From: Amycolatopsis echigonensis
Lineage (GTDB): Bacteria > Actinomycetota > Actinomycetes > Mycobacteriales > Pseudonocardiaceae
Length of the DNA stretch: 64,000 bases
Assembly (NCBI RefSeq): GCF_014174495.1
Contig: NZ_JACJHR010000017.1
Location: 62,001-126,000, forward strand
Direction of reading: 5' to 3'
Made by a program: the position numbers and the translations under genes
The notes under the pieces: model-generated
The model's database searches: none
Told to the model about the DNA's origin: nothing
The model's input: the letters and a program-made list of their open reading frames with translations, nothing else
Shown here: piece by piece, positions 55,494-63,361 of the stretch
How positions within the stretch are numbered: position 1 is the stretch's first letter
Layout of the letters: each line of letters starts with the position of its first letter

Positions 55494-56662
55494 GCACCAC
55501 CTGGTTCGAGTCTGTCGCCGAAGCACAGCGGCGGGCGAAGAAACGCCTGCCCGCGTCCGTCTACTCGGCGCTGATCGCCGGTTCGGAAAAAGGCCTGACG
55601 CTGCAAGACAATCTCGCCGCGTACGACGAGCTGCGGTTCGCCCCGCGCACCGCCGGACTGCCCGGCGAACGCGATCTGAGCACGAACGTCCTCGGCCGCG
55701 ACGTCGCGCTGCCGGTGCTGATCTCGCCCACCGGCGTGCAGGCCGTGCACCCCGACGGCGAGGTCGCGGTCGCTCGCGCCGCCGCCGCGCGCGGGACGTC
55801 GATGGGGCTGTCGTCGTTCGCCAGCAAGCCGGTCGAGGAAGTGGTGGCAGCCAACCCGAACACGTACTTCCAGGTGTACTGGACCGGCAGCCGCGACGAC
55901 ATCCTGCGGCGGCTGGACCGCGCCCGGTCCGCCGGCGCGGTCGGGATCATCCTCACGCTCGACTGGTCGTTCTCGCACAGCCGCGACTGGGGCAGCCCGC
56001 ACATCCCGGACAAGCTGACGCTGCGCGAACTGATCCGGTTCGCCCCCGAAGGCATGATGCATCCGCGCTGGCTGCTCGCCTACGCCCGCACCAAGAAACT
56101 GCCCGACCTCAGCGTCCCGAACATGGCCGAACCCGGCACGCCGGTGCCGTCGTTCTTCGGCGCGTACGGCCAGTGGATGCAGACCGCGCCGCCGACCTGG
56201 GAGGACGTGAGCTGGCTGCGGAAACAGTGGGACGGGCCGTTCCTGCTGAAGGGCGTGTACCGGGTCGACGAGGCGCGCCGCGCGGTCGACGCCGGGGTCA
56301 GCGCGATCTCGGTGTCCAACCACGGCGGCAACAACCTCGACGGCACTCCTGCCACGATCCGCGCGCTGCCCGCGGTCGCGGAGGCGGTCGGGAGCGAGGT
56401 CGAAGTGTTGCTGGACGGCGGAATCCGGCGTGGCAGCGACGTCGTGAAGGCACTCGCGCTCGGGGCCCGCGCGGTTCTGATCGGGCGCGCGTACCTGTGG
56501 GGCCTCGCCGCGGGCGGACAGTCCGGCGTGGAGAACGTGCTGGACGTCCTGCGCAACGGCATCGACTCGACGCTTCTCGCGCTGGGCCACCGCAGCGTCC
56601 AAGACCTCAGCCGCGACGACCTGATCATCCCCGAAGGTTTCGAGCGGCGCGTCGGCACCTGA
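55490..56662 (+). CDS. mftD: Pre-mycofactocin synthase (LldD-like flavoprotein)
   Basis: This 390-residue FMN-dependent alpha-hydroxyacid-oxidase-like enzyme oxidatively deaminates AHDP to premycofactocin, creating the redox-active alpha-keto amide. Features are LPASVYSALIAGSEKGLTLQ, LPVLISPTGVQAVHPDGEVA, FQVYWTG, PFLLKGVYRVDEARRAVDAG, the catalytic-histidine motif ISVSNHGGNNLDGTPA and LLDGGIRRGSDVVKALALGA. It is the last gene of the operon here, after mftF, instead of its usual place between mftC and mftE. A 14-bp hairpin follows. Confidence 0.95.
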   Translation: MSTTWFESVAEAQRRAKKRLPASVYSALIAGSEKGLTLQDNLAAYDELRFAPRTAGLPGERDLSTNVLGRDVALPVLISPTGVQAVHPDGEVAVARAAAARGTSMGLSSFASKPVEEVVAANPNTYFQVYWTGSRDDILRRLDRARSAGAVGIILTLDWSFSHSRDWGSPHIPDKLTLRELIRFAPEGMMHPRWLLAYARTKKLPDLSVPNMAEPGTPVPSFFGAYGQWMQTAPPTWEDVSWLRKQWDGPFLLKGVYRVDEARRAVDAGVSAISVSNHGGNNLDGTPATIRALPAVAEAVGSEVEVLLDGGIRRGSDVVKALALGARAVLIGRAYLWGLAAGGQSGVENVLDVLRNGIDSTLLALGHRSVQDLSRDDLIIPEGFERRVGT

Positions 56663-56668
56663 CGAACT

Positions 56669-56702
56669 GTCCGTGAGGGGAACTCGGATTCCCCTCACGG
56701 AC
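56669..56702. terminator. Bidirectional hairpin terminator
   Basis: A perfect 14-bp inverted repeat (GTCCGTGAGGGGAA at 56669-56682, complement at 56689-56702) with a 6-nt loop lies between the convergent mftD and aldehyde dehydrogenase genes, 6 bp from each stop. Confidence 0.85.
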
Positions 56703-56707
56703 GTCGG

Positions 56708-58162
56708 TCACAGCGGCCACTGCACGTGCTTCACCTCGAAGAACTCCCGGAAGCCTTCTTCCCCGCCTTCGCGGCCGATCCCGCTGTGACCCGGACCGCC
56801 CCACGGTGCGTCGGTCCGGCGGCCGCCCCCGCCGTTGATCGTGACGGTGCCGGACCGGATCCGCCGCGCTACGGCCAGCGCGTCCGGAGTGGGGCCCCAG
56901 ACGTTGGCGTTGAGCGCGTACTTGGTGTCGTTCGCGACCCGGATCGCCTCCTCGACGTCGCGGTACGGCAGCACGATCCCCACCGGCGCGAACAGTTCTT
57001 CCTGCGCGATCTCGGCGGTGTTCGGCGCGTCGGTGATCAGCGTCGGCGCGAAGAAGAACCCCTCGTCGAGACCGGCCGGACGGCCGCCGCCAGTCACCAC
57101 CGTCGCGCCTTCGTCCACCGCTCGCGCCACGTACCCGGACACGTTCCGGTGGTGCTCGCCGGTGATCAACGGGCCCACGGCGGTCTTCAGCGAGAACGGA
57201 TCGCCGACCACGAGATTGCCGAGGAATTCGGCGGAGCGCTCGACGTACTCGTCGAAATCCTTCTCCGGCACCAAAGTCCGCGTCGTGGCCCCGCACGCCT
57301 GCCCCGCGTTCCGGCAGAACCGCAGCGACGAGGGAGCGACGACAGAGGCGACGTCGGTGCCCGGAAGCAGGATGTTGGGCGACTTGCCGCCGAGTTCGAG
57401 CACCACCTTCTTCAGCCCCGGCGCGGCCAGCGCCATGACCATGCCGCCCACCGCGGGCGACCCGGTGAAGCTCACCAGGTCGACCTCATCGGCCTGCACG
57501 ACCTGTTCGGTCACCGCGGGCGGGCCGAACACGAGATTGACCGCGCCGGGCGGGAATCCGGCCTCCTCCACCAGTTCCACCAGCGCCGAGTTGCACAGGA
57601 TCGCCTTGGGCGAGGGCGCCAGCACCGTCGTGCAGCCCGCGGCGAGCGCCGGGCCGAGCTTCCACGCGCACAGCATGAGCGGCCCGTTGTAGGCGGTGAT
57701 CGCCGAGACGACCCCGGCGGGCTCGCGCAGCAGGGTGCTCGCGGAGGTCACCGGATCGTGGTGCAGCGGCAGGGGTTCCTCCCAGCCGTCGCGAGGACCG
57801 CGCCGGGCGGCCTCGGCGAACCACCGGAAGTACGCGATCGGCCCGTCCACGTGCAGTTCGGCGTTGCCGACCGGCGAACCGATCTCGTGCGCGGCCAGGT
57901 CGAGCAGCCGGTCCCGGTCCCGTTCCATCAGGTCCGCGAGCCGGTACAGCAGCGCGCTGCGCTCGCGCGGTCCGAGCCTGCTCCACTCGCCGTCGTCGAA
58001 CGCGTGGCGCGCCGCGGCGACGGCGGCCGCGACCTGGTTCGGGCCCGCGGACGGCGTGACCGCCAATTCGCGGCCGGTCGACGGGCTGACCGTGCGGATC
58101 TCAGGCCCGTCGCCGGTCAGCCATTTCCCTCCGACGTGCAGGGCGGCGTGCAGGTTCGTCAT
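56708..58162 (-). CDS. Aldehyde dehydrogenase
   Basis: This 484-residue NAD(P)-dependent aldehyde dehydrogenase oxidises an aldehyde to the acid. It has KLGPALAAGCTTVLAPSPKA, VDLVSFTGSPAVGG, the catalytic glutamate in VVLELGGKSPN, the catalytic cysteine in RNAGQACGATTR and APWGGPGHSGIGREGGEEGF. It forms a pair with the upstream zinc alcohol dehydrogenase (40 bp gap, same strand) and would take its product. The substrate is unknown. Confidence 0.93.
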   Translation of the reverse strand: MTNLHAALHVGGKWLTGDGPEIRTVSPSTGRELAVTPSAGPNQVAAAVAAARHAFDDGEWSRLGPRERSALLYRLADLMERDRDRLLDLAAHEIGSPVGNAELHVDGPIAYFRWFAEAARRGPRDGWEEPLPLHHDPVTSASTLLREPAGVVSAITAYNGPLMLCAWKLGPALAAGCTTVLAPSPKAILCNSALVELVEEAGFPPGAVNLVFGPPAVTEQVVQADEVDLVSFTGSPAVGGMVMALAAPGLKKVVLELGGKSPNILLPGTDVASVVAPSSLRFCRNAGQACGATTRTLVPEKDFDEYVERSAEFLGNLVVGDPFSLKTAVGPLITGEHHRNVSGYVARAVDEGATVVTGGGRPAGLDEGFFFAPTLITDAPNTAEIAQEELFAPVGIVLPYRDVEEAIRVANDTKYALNANVWGPTPDALAVARRIRSGTVTINGGGGRRTDAPWGGPGHSGIGREGGEEGFREFFEVKHVQWPL

Positions 58163-58202
58163 CTCGTCCTCCGGATGCCGGATCGGCCGGGTTTCGCGCG
58201 GC

Positions 58203-59321
58203 TCACCGGAACCGCACGATGCCGCGGATGTTCTTGCCGTCGTGCAGGTCGTCGTAGCCCTGGGCGATGTCCTCGAGCGAGTAGGTGCGCGTGATCATCT
58301 CGTCGAGTTTGAGCCGGCCGTCGCGGTAGAGCTGGAGCAGGTTCAGCACGTCCCAGTTCCCGTTCGTGGCCCCGAAACAGGTGCCCTGCACGCGTTTCTG
58401 GGAAAGCGTCAGCTCGAACAGGTCGAGCGGCACCTCGCTCACTTCGTGCTTGCCGACCGCGGTCGTCACGACGGTTCCCGCCTTGCGCACCGAAGACAGC
58501 GCCTGCCGCAAGTATTCCGGCCGCATCACGCCGACGGTCACGATCGTCGCGTCCGCGCCCTGGCCGTTGGTGAACTGCTTCGCCAGCTCCGCGGCTTCCT
58601 CCATCGACGCGACCGCGTGCGTCGCACCGAACACCGCGGCCTGCTCCCGCTTGAACGGCACCGGATCGACCGCGATCACCTGCGACGCGCCCGCGTGCAC
58701 CGCACCCTGCAGGGCGCTCACACCGATCCCGCCGATGCCCATCACGATCACCGTGTCGCCCGGTGCGACCTGCGCCGAATGCACCGCGGAACCCCAGCCG
58801 GTGCTGACCCCGCAGCCGACCAGGCACGCCTTGTCCAGCGGAATGTCCTTGCCGATCTTCACCACCGAGGCGAGCGAAACCGTCGTGGTTTCGACGAAGG
58901 TCGAGATGCCGCACATCTGCCCGACCGGAGTGCCGTCGGGAGTGTGCAGCCGGTAGGTGCCGTCGGTGAACCGAGGTCCGGCGAGGATGCCCGCGGCGAG
59001 GTCGCAGAGGCTGGCGTGCCCGGTGGCGCACCAGCGGCAGTGCCCGCACGACGGGATCGCGGAGAAAATGACGTGGTCGCCTTCCTCGATGCCCTTGCTG
59101 TTTGGGCGGACCTTGGTCACCACGCCCGCGCCCTCGTGCCCGAGCGCGAAGGGGTAGCCGCCGACGGGGATGTCGCCGGTGACGTGGTGGTCGTCGGAAT
59201 GGCACAGGCCGGACGCGACGAGCTGCACCTGCACCTCGTCCTCGTACGGGTCGTCGACCTCGAGCTCGGTCACCTCGAGCCGGCCGGGCGCCTGCCGGAT
59301 GACTGCTCCCCGAGTGCGCAT
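58203..59321 (-). CDS. NDMA-dependent-type zinc alcohol dehydrogenase (mycofactocin-associated)
   Basis: This 372-residue zinc alcohol dehydrogenase belongs to the group with non-exchangeable NAD that is assayed with nitrosodimethylaniline and depends on mycofactocin in vivo. Features are ASGLCHSDDHHVTGDIPVGG (catalytic zinc), LGHEGAGVV, the structural-zinc cysteines in SCGHCRWCATGHASLC, GCGVSTGWGSAVH and the Rossmann GIGGIGVSALQGAVHAGASQ. It sits next to the mycofactocin genes and should pass electrons to that cofactor, with the aldehyde going to the next gene product. GGGG lies upstream of the ATG. Confidence 0.93.
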   Translation of the reverse strand: MRTRGAVIRQAPGRLEVTELEVDDPYEDEVQVQLVASGLCHSDDHHVTGDIPVGGYPFALGHEGAGVVTKVRPNSKGIEEGDHVIFSAIPSCGHCRWCATGHASLCDLAAGILAGPRFTDGTYRLHTPDGTPVGQMCGISTFVETTTVSLASVVKIGKDIPLDKACLVGCGVSTGWGSAVHSAQVAPGDTVIVMGIGGIGVSALQGAVHAGASQVIAVDPVPFKREQAAVFGATHAVASMEEAAELAKQFTNGQGADATIVTVGVMRPEYLRQALSSVRKAGTVVTTAVGKHEVSEVPLDLFELTLSQKRVQGTCFGATNGNWDVLNLLQLYRDGRLKLDEMITRTYSLEDIAQGYDDLHDGKNIRGIVRFR

Positions 59322-59351
59322 CGCTCGAACCCCTTCGTTCGATAGATTAAA

Positions 59352-59365
59352 CTTAATATATTAAG
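59352..59365. promoter_or_regulatory. AT-only perfect palindrome in the divergent promoter
   Basis: CTTAATATATTAAG is a perfect 14-bp palindrome in an AT-rich island of about 25 bp, striking in DNA this GC-rich. It lies 31 bp upstream of the alcohol dehydrogenase start and 33 bp upstream of the metallohydrolase start, so one protein bound here could control both. It may also serve as -10 elements. The regulator is unknown. Confidence 0.6.
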
Positions 59366-59397
59366 CAGCACTGTAACGGAGAGAGCGAGGAAGCGGA

Positions 59398-60186
59398 ATG
59401 ACCGGAATCCGCAGGGCGTGGGCGCTCGACGCGCCGACGATGACCGCCGACGAGAGTTTCGTGCTCACCGGCGGCGGCAGCGCGCCGGTCGTGATGCCGC
59501 TGCCCGCGTTCCTCGTCGAGCACGACCTCGGCCTGGTGCTCTTCGACGCCGGCCTCGCCCCCGAAGCGGCGGGCGACCCGGGCGCGGTCTACGGCCCGCT
59601 GGCCGAGGCGTTCCAGGCGGTGTTCCCCGAGGAGTTCCGGCTGGACCGCCAGATCGAGGGCCTGGGCTTCCGCACTGAAGACGTCCGGCACGTGGTGTTG
59701 TCCCACGCCCACTTCGACCACACCGGTGGCCTGTCGCACTTCCCGCACGCGCAGGGTTTCGCCGGCGCCGGCGAATTGCGGTACGCCCAACAGCCCGCGA
59801 CGCACCTGGCCGGGTTCTTCCGCAAGCAGGACCTCGAGGCCGCGGCGCAGATCAGCTGGAACGAACTGCCCGCTGGCTACGATCACGACCTGTTCGGCGA
59901 CGGCAGCGTCACCCTGCTGTCGCTGCCCGGCCACACCCCCGGGTCGCTCGGGCTTCAGCTGCGCCAGGACGGCCGCACCCTCGTGCTCAGCGGCGACGCC
60001 GCGCACGTGCAGCGAAACATCAGCCAGACCACCGGAATCCCGGTGGACGTGGATTCGGTGCGGGCGCTCGATTCGCTGCGCAAGCTGAAACTGCTGGCCG
60101 CCCGGCCGGACGTGACGGTGTGGGTGAACCACGACCCGGACGACTGGCAGACACACCGCGCCGGCGGGAAGCAGATCCTCGGCTAG
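59398..60186 (+). CDS. Metallo-beta-lactamase-fold hydrolase (lactonase-like)
   Basis: This 262-residue MBL-fold hydrolase resembles AHL-lactonase-type enzymes (AttM/AiiA group). The metal motif is VVLSHAHFDHTGGLSHFP, with further ligands in LPGHTPGSLGLQL, LVLSGDAAH and the C-terminal WVNHDPDDW. It is divergent from the alcohol dehydrogenase and may hydrolyse a lactone or ester intermediate of the same pathway; that is inference from position. Its stop overlaps the convergent hydrolase gene by four bases. Confidence 0.88.
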   Translation: MTGIRRAWALDAPTMTADESFVLTGGGSAPVVMPLPAFLVEHDLGLVLFDAGLAPEAAGDPGAVYGPLAEAFQAVFPEEFRLDRQIEGLGFRTEDVRHVVLSHAHFDHTGGLSHFPHAQGFAGAGELRYAQQPATHLAGFFRKQDLEAAAQISWNELPAGYDHDLFGDGSVTLLSLPGHTPGSLGLQLRQDGRTLVLSGDAAHVQRNISQTTGIPVDVDSVRALDSLRKLKLLAARPDVTVWVNHDPDDWQTHRAGGKQILG

Positions 60187-60935
60187 CCTCTTCCGCTGAG
60201 GAAAAACCGCACTGCGGCGGCCGTGAACTCGGGTGCCACCGAGGCACTGTAATGATCGCCGGGCACTTCGGCGAACTCCGCGTTCAGCAGCTGCGCGAGC
60301 GGCTCGGCGTCGGTGTGCCCGTGGTCCTCGCTGCCGACCGCGACCAGCGCCGGAGTCGTGAGCGCGGGCAGATCAGGAGTCGGCACGACCGAATGAAGGA
60401 CGTGCATCAACGCGCGCGGGTCGGCACCGAGACGACGTATCCATTGCGCGGTCATGGCATCGGACGGCTCCACTGTCCGGCCTTCGATCATCGCCGTGAG
60501 CACCCGGTGCAGCGGACCGCCCCCGCCGCCCCGCCGCAGGGCGGCAAGTCCTTGCCCGCCAAGGAGTATCCGAGTGGGCCGCGCACCGCGCACCACCATG
60601 CGGAGCGCGACCCGCGCGCCGAGCGAGTACCCGCCCAGTGCGTACCCGGTCAGGCCGAGCTGCTCGACGAACGCGAGCCCGTCGTCGACGAGGACATCCC
60701 GTCGGTAGCGAGCCGGATCGTCCGGCTGCGGGCTCGCGCCGTGCCCGCGGAAATCCGGCAGCAGCACCCGGAATCCGCGCTCGGCGAGCTCCTCGGCCAG
60801 CCCGCCGCGCAGCCACGCCTCGCCGGACGAGGTGAACCCGTGCAGGAGCACGACCGGCGTGCCCTCGCCGAGTTCGCGGTAGGCGAGTTCGAGCCCGTCG
60901 CGGGCCCGGAAACGGCGGACGGGCGGTGCGGTCAT
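60183..60935 (-). CDS. Alpha/beta hydrolase
   Basis: This 250-residue alpha/beta-hydrolase-fold protein has the oxyanion loop VVLLHGFTSSGEAW, LLPDFRGHGASPQPDD, the nucleophile elbow GGYSLGAR (Ser near residue 103), the acid-bearing LVAVGSEDHGHTDAEP, and the catalytic His in VPGDHYSASV. It should cleave an ester or similar bond; the substrate is unknown. It is convergent with the MBL-fold gene. Confidence 0.88.
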   Translation of the reverse strand: MTAPPVRRFRARDGLELAYRELGEGTPVVLLHGFTSSGEAWLRGGLAEELAERGFRVLLPDFRGHGASPQPDDPARYRRDVLVDDGLAFVEQLGLTGYALGGYSLGARVALRMVVRGARPTRILLGGQGLAALRRGGGGGPLHRVLTAMIEGRTVEPSDAMTAQWIRRLGADPRALMHVLHSVVPTPDLPALTTPALVAVGSEDHGHTDAEPLAQLLNAEFAEVPGDHYSASVAPEFTAAAVRFFLSGRG

Positions 60936-60962
60936 GGGGTCCTTCCTGACGGCCGGACCCCA

Positions 60963-61958
60963 CTATCGCACGCGCGGCAACGGATTCTGCTGGAACTGCC
61001 CCTGCCAGCTGGCCTGAGCGCCGGAGTCGCCGATCCGCACGATGTCGTAGCTCGCGGCCCCGGCAGCCAGCACCGAAAGGACGATCAACGTCACGGTGAC
61101 CGCCTTCGACGCGGGCGCAAGGAAAGTGCGACGACGGCTCGGTCCGGCGGCAGCTGCGTGGCTGGCTCCGCTTGTCTGACCGGCTTCGGCGTGATCCGCA
61201 CGGGTCGCGACACTTCCTGCCTCTGCAGCGCACGGCGCGTCAGCTGCAGCGGCACCCGCGCCCGCCTTCACATCAGAAGCGGCCGCACCCGCCGACGCAT
61301 CGGCCGCAACGGCGCCAGCGTGCCTCGACGCACCAGACTCAGCCGCACCGGCGCGCACCGGCGCGTCAGGCACCGCGGCATCAGCACCCGCCGACGGGCC
61401 GGACCCGGTCGCACCGGCACGCTCCCGCCCGCCAGCCCCAGCCAGATCGGTGCCCGCCAACGCACCAGACCCCGCCACACCAGCGCGCACCGGCGCGTCA
61501 GGCACCGCGGCGCCAGCACCCGCCGCAGCCGAGTCAGCCGAACCGGCATCGCCCGAGGCACCGCCGCCAGCCGTCACCGCATCCGAACTCGCCGCAGCCC
61601 CACCGGAACCGGCCGCGCCGGCGTCACCGCCAGCACCGGCCTCCCGCTGCCGCCACCACAGCGCCACAGCCAGCACCGCCACCGGAATCGCCGCCCAGAT
61701 CGCCGTGTCGCCGAGTTCCGTGTGCGCCCGCACGAGCGGAGTCCGCGCCACGCGTCGTTCCAGCCACTCGCCCGCATCAGTCGTAATGGGCACGAGGATA
61801 ACCACCAGCACCGACAAAATCGCGTTCGCGCCGGCCAGCCGTCGCCGCACCGGGGCCAGGCACGCGGTCAGCACCAGCACGAGCGCCGACAGCGGCAGCA
61901 GCACGACAATCGCGTGCACGAGCAGAATGTGAGCGGACAACCCGTTGACCGTCGTCAT
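60963..61958 (-). CDS. DUF2231-like membrane protein with long low-complexity insertion
   Basis: This 331-residue membrane protein has three N-terminal helices (about residues 10-102; HILLVHAIVVLLPLSALVL, TTDAGEWLERRV, AIWAAIPVAVLAVALWW) and a fourth near 285-305. They resemble DUF2231 proteins, which are usually about half this length. Between helices 3 and 4 lie about 175 residues of Ala/Gly/Ser/Asp-rich sequence containing two copies of AAVPDAPVRAG. The ATG has GGGAAAGG upstream. The function is unknown. It lies directly upstream of, and runs opposite to none of, the kinase genes: all are minus strand. Confidence 0.72.
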   Translation of the reverse strand: MTTVNGLSAHILLVHAIVVLLPLSALVLVLTACLAPVRRRLAGANAILSVLVVILVPITTDAGEWLERRVARTPLVRAHTELGDTAIWAAIPVAVLAVALWWRQREAGAGGDAGAAGSGGAAASSDAVTAGGGASGDAGSADSAAAGAGAAVPDAPVRAGVAGSGALAGTDLAGAGGRERAGATGSGPSAGADAAVPDAPVRAGAAESGASRHAGAVAADASAGAAASDVKAGAGAAAADAPCAAEAGSVATRADHAEAGQTSGASHAAAAGPSRRRTFLAPASKAVTVTLIVLSVLAAGAASYDIVRIGDSGAQASWQGQFQQNPLPRVR

Positions 61959-62038
61959 GCAGCCTTTCCCATCCCGAACGGAAACCAGACCTCACTCTGG
62001 CCGAACCCCGTGAGCCCCCGGCAAGATCAAGGTGAGAA

Positions 62039-63361
62039 TCAGGTAAGAGCCACCGTGAACCCGACGACCGCGCCTCCCCCGTCGCGCGGCCCGGCGAACA
62101 CCTCGCCGCCGTGCGAGTGCGCGACCTCCCGCACGATCGACAGTCCCAGCCCTGACCCGGGCAGCGCCCGCGCGCCGTCCGCCCGGTAGAACCGGTCGAA
62201 CACCCGGCCGGCGTCCTCGTCCGCGATCCCCGGCCCGCGGTCCAGCACCTCGACCTGTCCGTCCCGCACGCGCAGCTCGACCGGGCCGGAGCTGAACTTC
62301 ACCGCGTTCTCCAGCAGGTTCGTCATCGCCCGCTCCAGCGCTTTCGGGCGACCGGGGACCGTCGTGCTGTCGGCGTCCACGGCTATCGCGCGACCGGACC
62401 GGCGGCGCACCCGCGCGGCGGCCCGTTCCGCCGGCTCGCTCAGCTCGACCGGCGCCACCGGCTCGTCGTCGTACTGTCCGGTGGCCAGTTCGACGAGCTC
62501 CGTCACCAGGTGCGTCAGCTCCCGGGTCTCGCCGTCGACGTCCGCGAGCAGCCGGTTCCGCGCGTCCGGCGACAGTTCCCCGAACCGCCGCAGGACGCTC
62601 GCGTTGGTGCGCAGGCTGGTCAACGGAGTGCGCAGTTCGTGCGCGGCGTCCTGGACCAGCCGCTCCTGGTCTTCGCGGGCGCGGGCGAGCCGGTCGAGCA
62701 TCCCGGCGAACGAGGCGGTCAGCCTGCCGACCTCGTCGCGGCCGCGGTCCGGGACGCCGAGTCCGGGCCTGCTGCCCGCGCTCACCTCCTCGGTCAGCCG
62801 GGTGAGCCGGACCAGCCGCAGGGTGATCTGGCGCGCGAGGAGCCAGCCGGCCAGCGCCGCCCCGGCCAGCACCGCGAGGCTGACCCAGGTCATCCGCTCG
62901 GCGAGGTCGCCGAGAACGTGCCGGGTTTCGTCCACGTCGATGCCGAGTTGCAGCGCCCCGCGCCCCGGGCCGAGCGCCACGGTGAGCACGCGATAGTCGT
63001 CCGGCCCGACGGTGGCGTCCGCGTACCGGGTGCCAGAGCTGAGTTCCCGGTCGGCCGCGCTGACCGGCAACGCGACCGGACGGCCGCCGACGTGCCGCAC
63101 GGTTCCGTCCGGCGCGATCGACTGCGCGACCATCGGCTGTGCCTCGTCGTGGTCGTCGTCCCCCGGGCGGCGGGTGAGCGGGCTCGGCGCGAGCAACTGC
63201 ACCGCGCCCGCCGACACCTGCGCCGCCGTGCTCAGCAGCGAACGGTCGAGTTCCGCGCTGATCCGCTGGGAGGCCGTGTGATATCCCAGCACGCCCACGA
63301 GAACCGCCGCGCCGCCGCCGACCGCGGCGAACGCGATCGCCAGCTTCCCGCGCAGATTCAT
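62039..63361 (-). CDS. Sensor histidine kinase, MprB/BaeS-like
   Basis: This 440-residue membrane kinase has two helices (about residues 7-28 and 163-185) enclosing an extracytoplasmic sensor region with an acidic GDDDHDEAQP stretch. A HAMP domain follows (about 186-240), then HisKA with the phospho-acceptor in QDAAHELRTPLTSLRTNASV, and HATPase_c with MTNLLENAVKFSSG, DRGPGIADEDAGRVFDRFYR and GSGLGLSIVREVAHSHGG. It probably senses envelope stress, as MprB does. The ATG overlaps the response-regulator stop (ATGA). Confidence 0.93.
   Translation of the reverse strand: MNLRGKLAIAFAAVGGGAAVLVGVLGYHTASQRISAELDRSLLSTAAQVSAGAVQLLAPSPLTRRPGDDDHDEAQPMVAQSIAPDGTVRHVGGRPVALPVSAADRELSSGTRYADATVGPDDYRVLTVALGPGRGALQLGIDVDETRHVLGDLAERMTWVSLAVLAGAALAGWLLARQITLRLVRLTRLTEEVSAGSRPGLGVPDRGRDEVGRLTASFAGMLDRLARAREDQERLVQDAAHELRTPLTSLRTNASVLRRFGELSPDARNRLLADVDGETRELTHLVTELVELATGQYDDEPVAPVELSEPAERAAARVRRRSGRAIAVDADSTTVPGRPKALERAMTNLLENAVKFSSGPVELRVRDGQVEVLDRGPGIADEDAGRVFDRFYRADGARALPGSGLGLSIVREVAHSHGGEVFAGPRDGGGAVVGFTVALT

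Noticed and set aside
61959..62038. Riboswitch or MprA box before the DUF2231-like gene
   Set aside because: Only loose TGAGAAT-type matches are visible, too weak to call.
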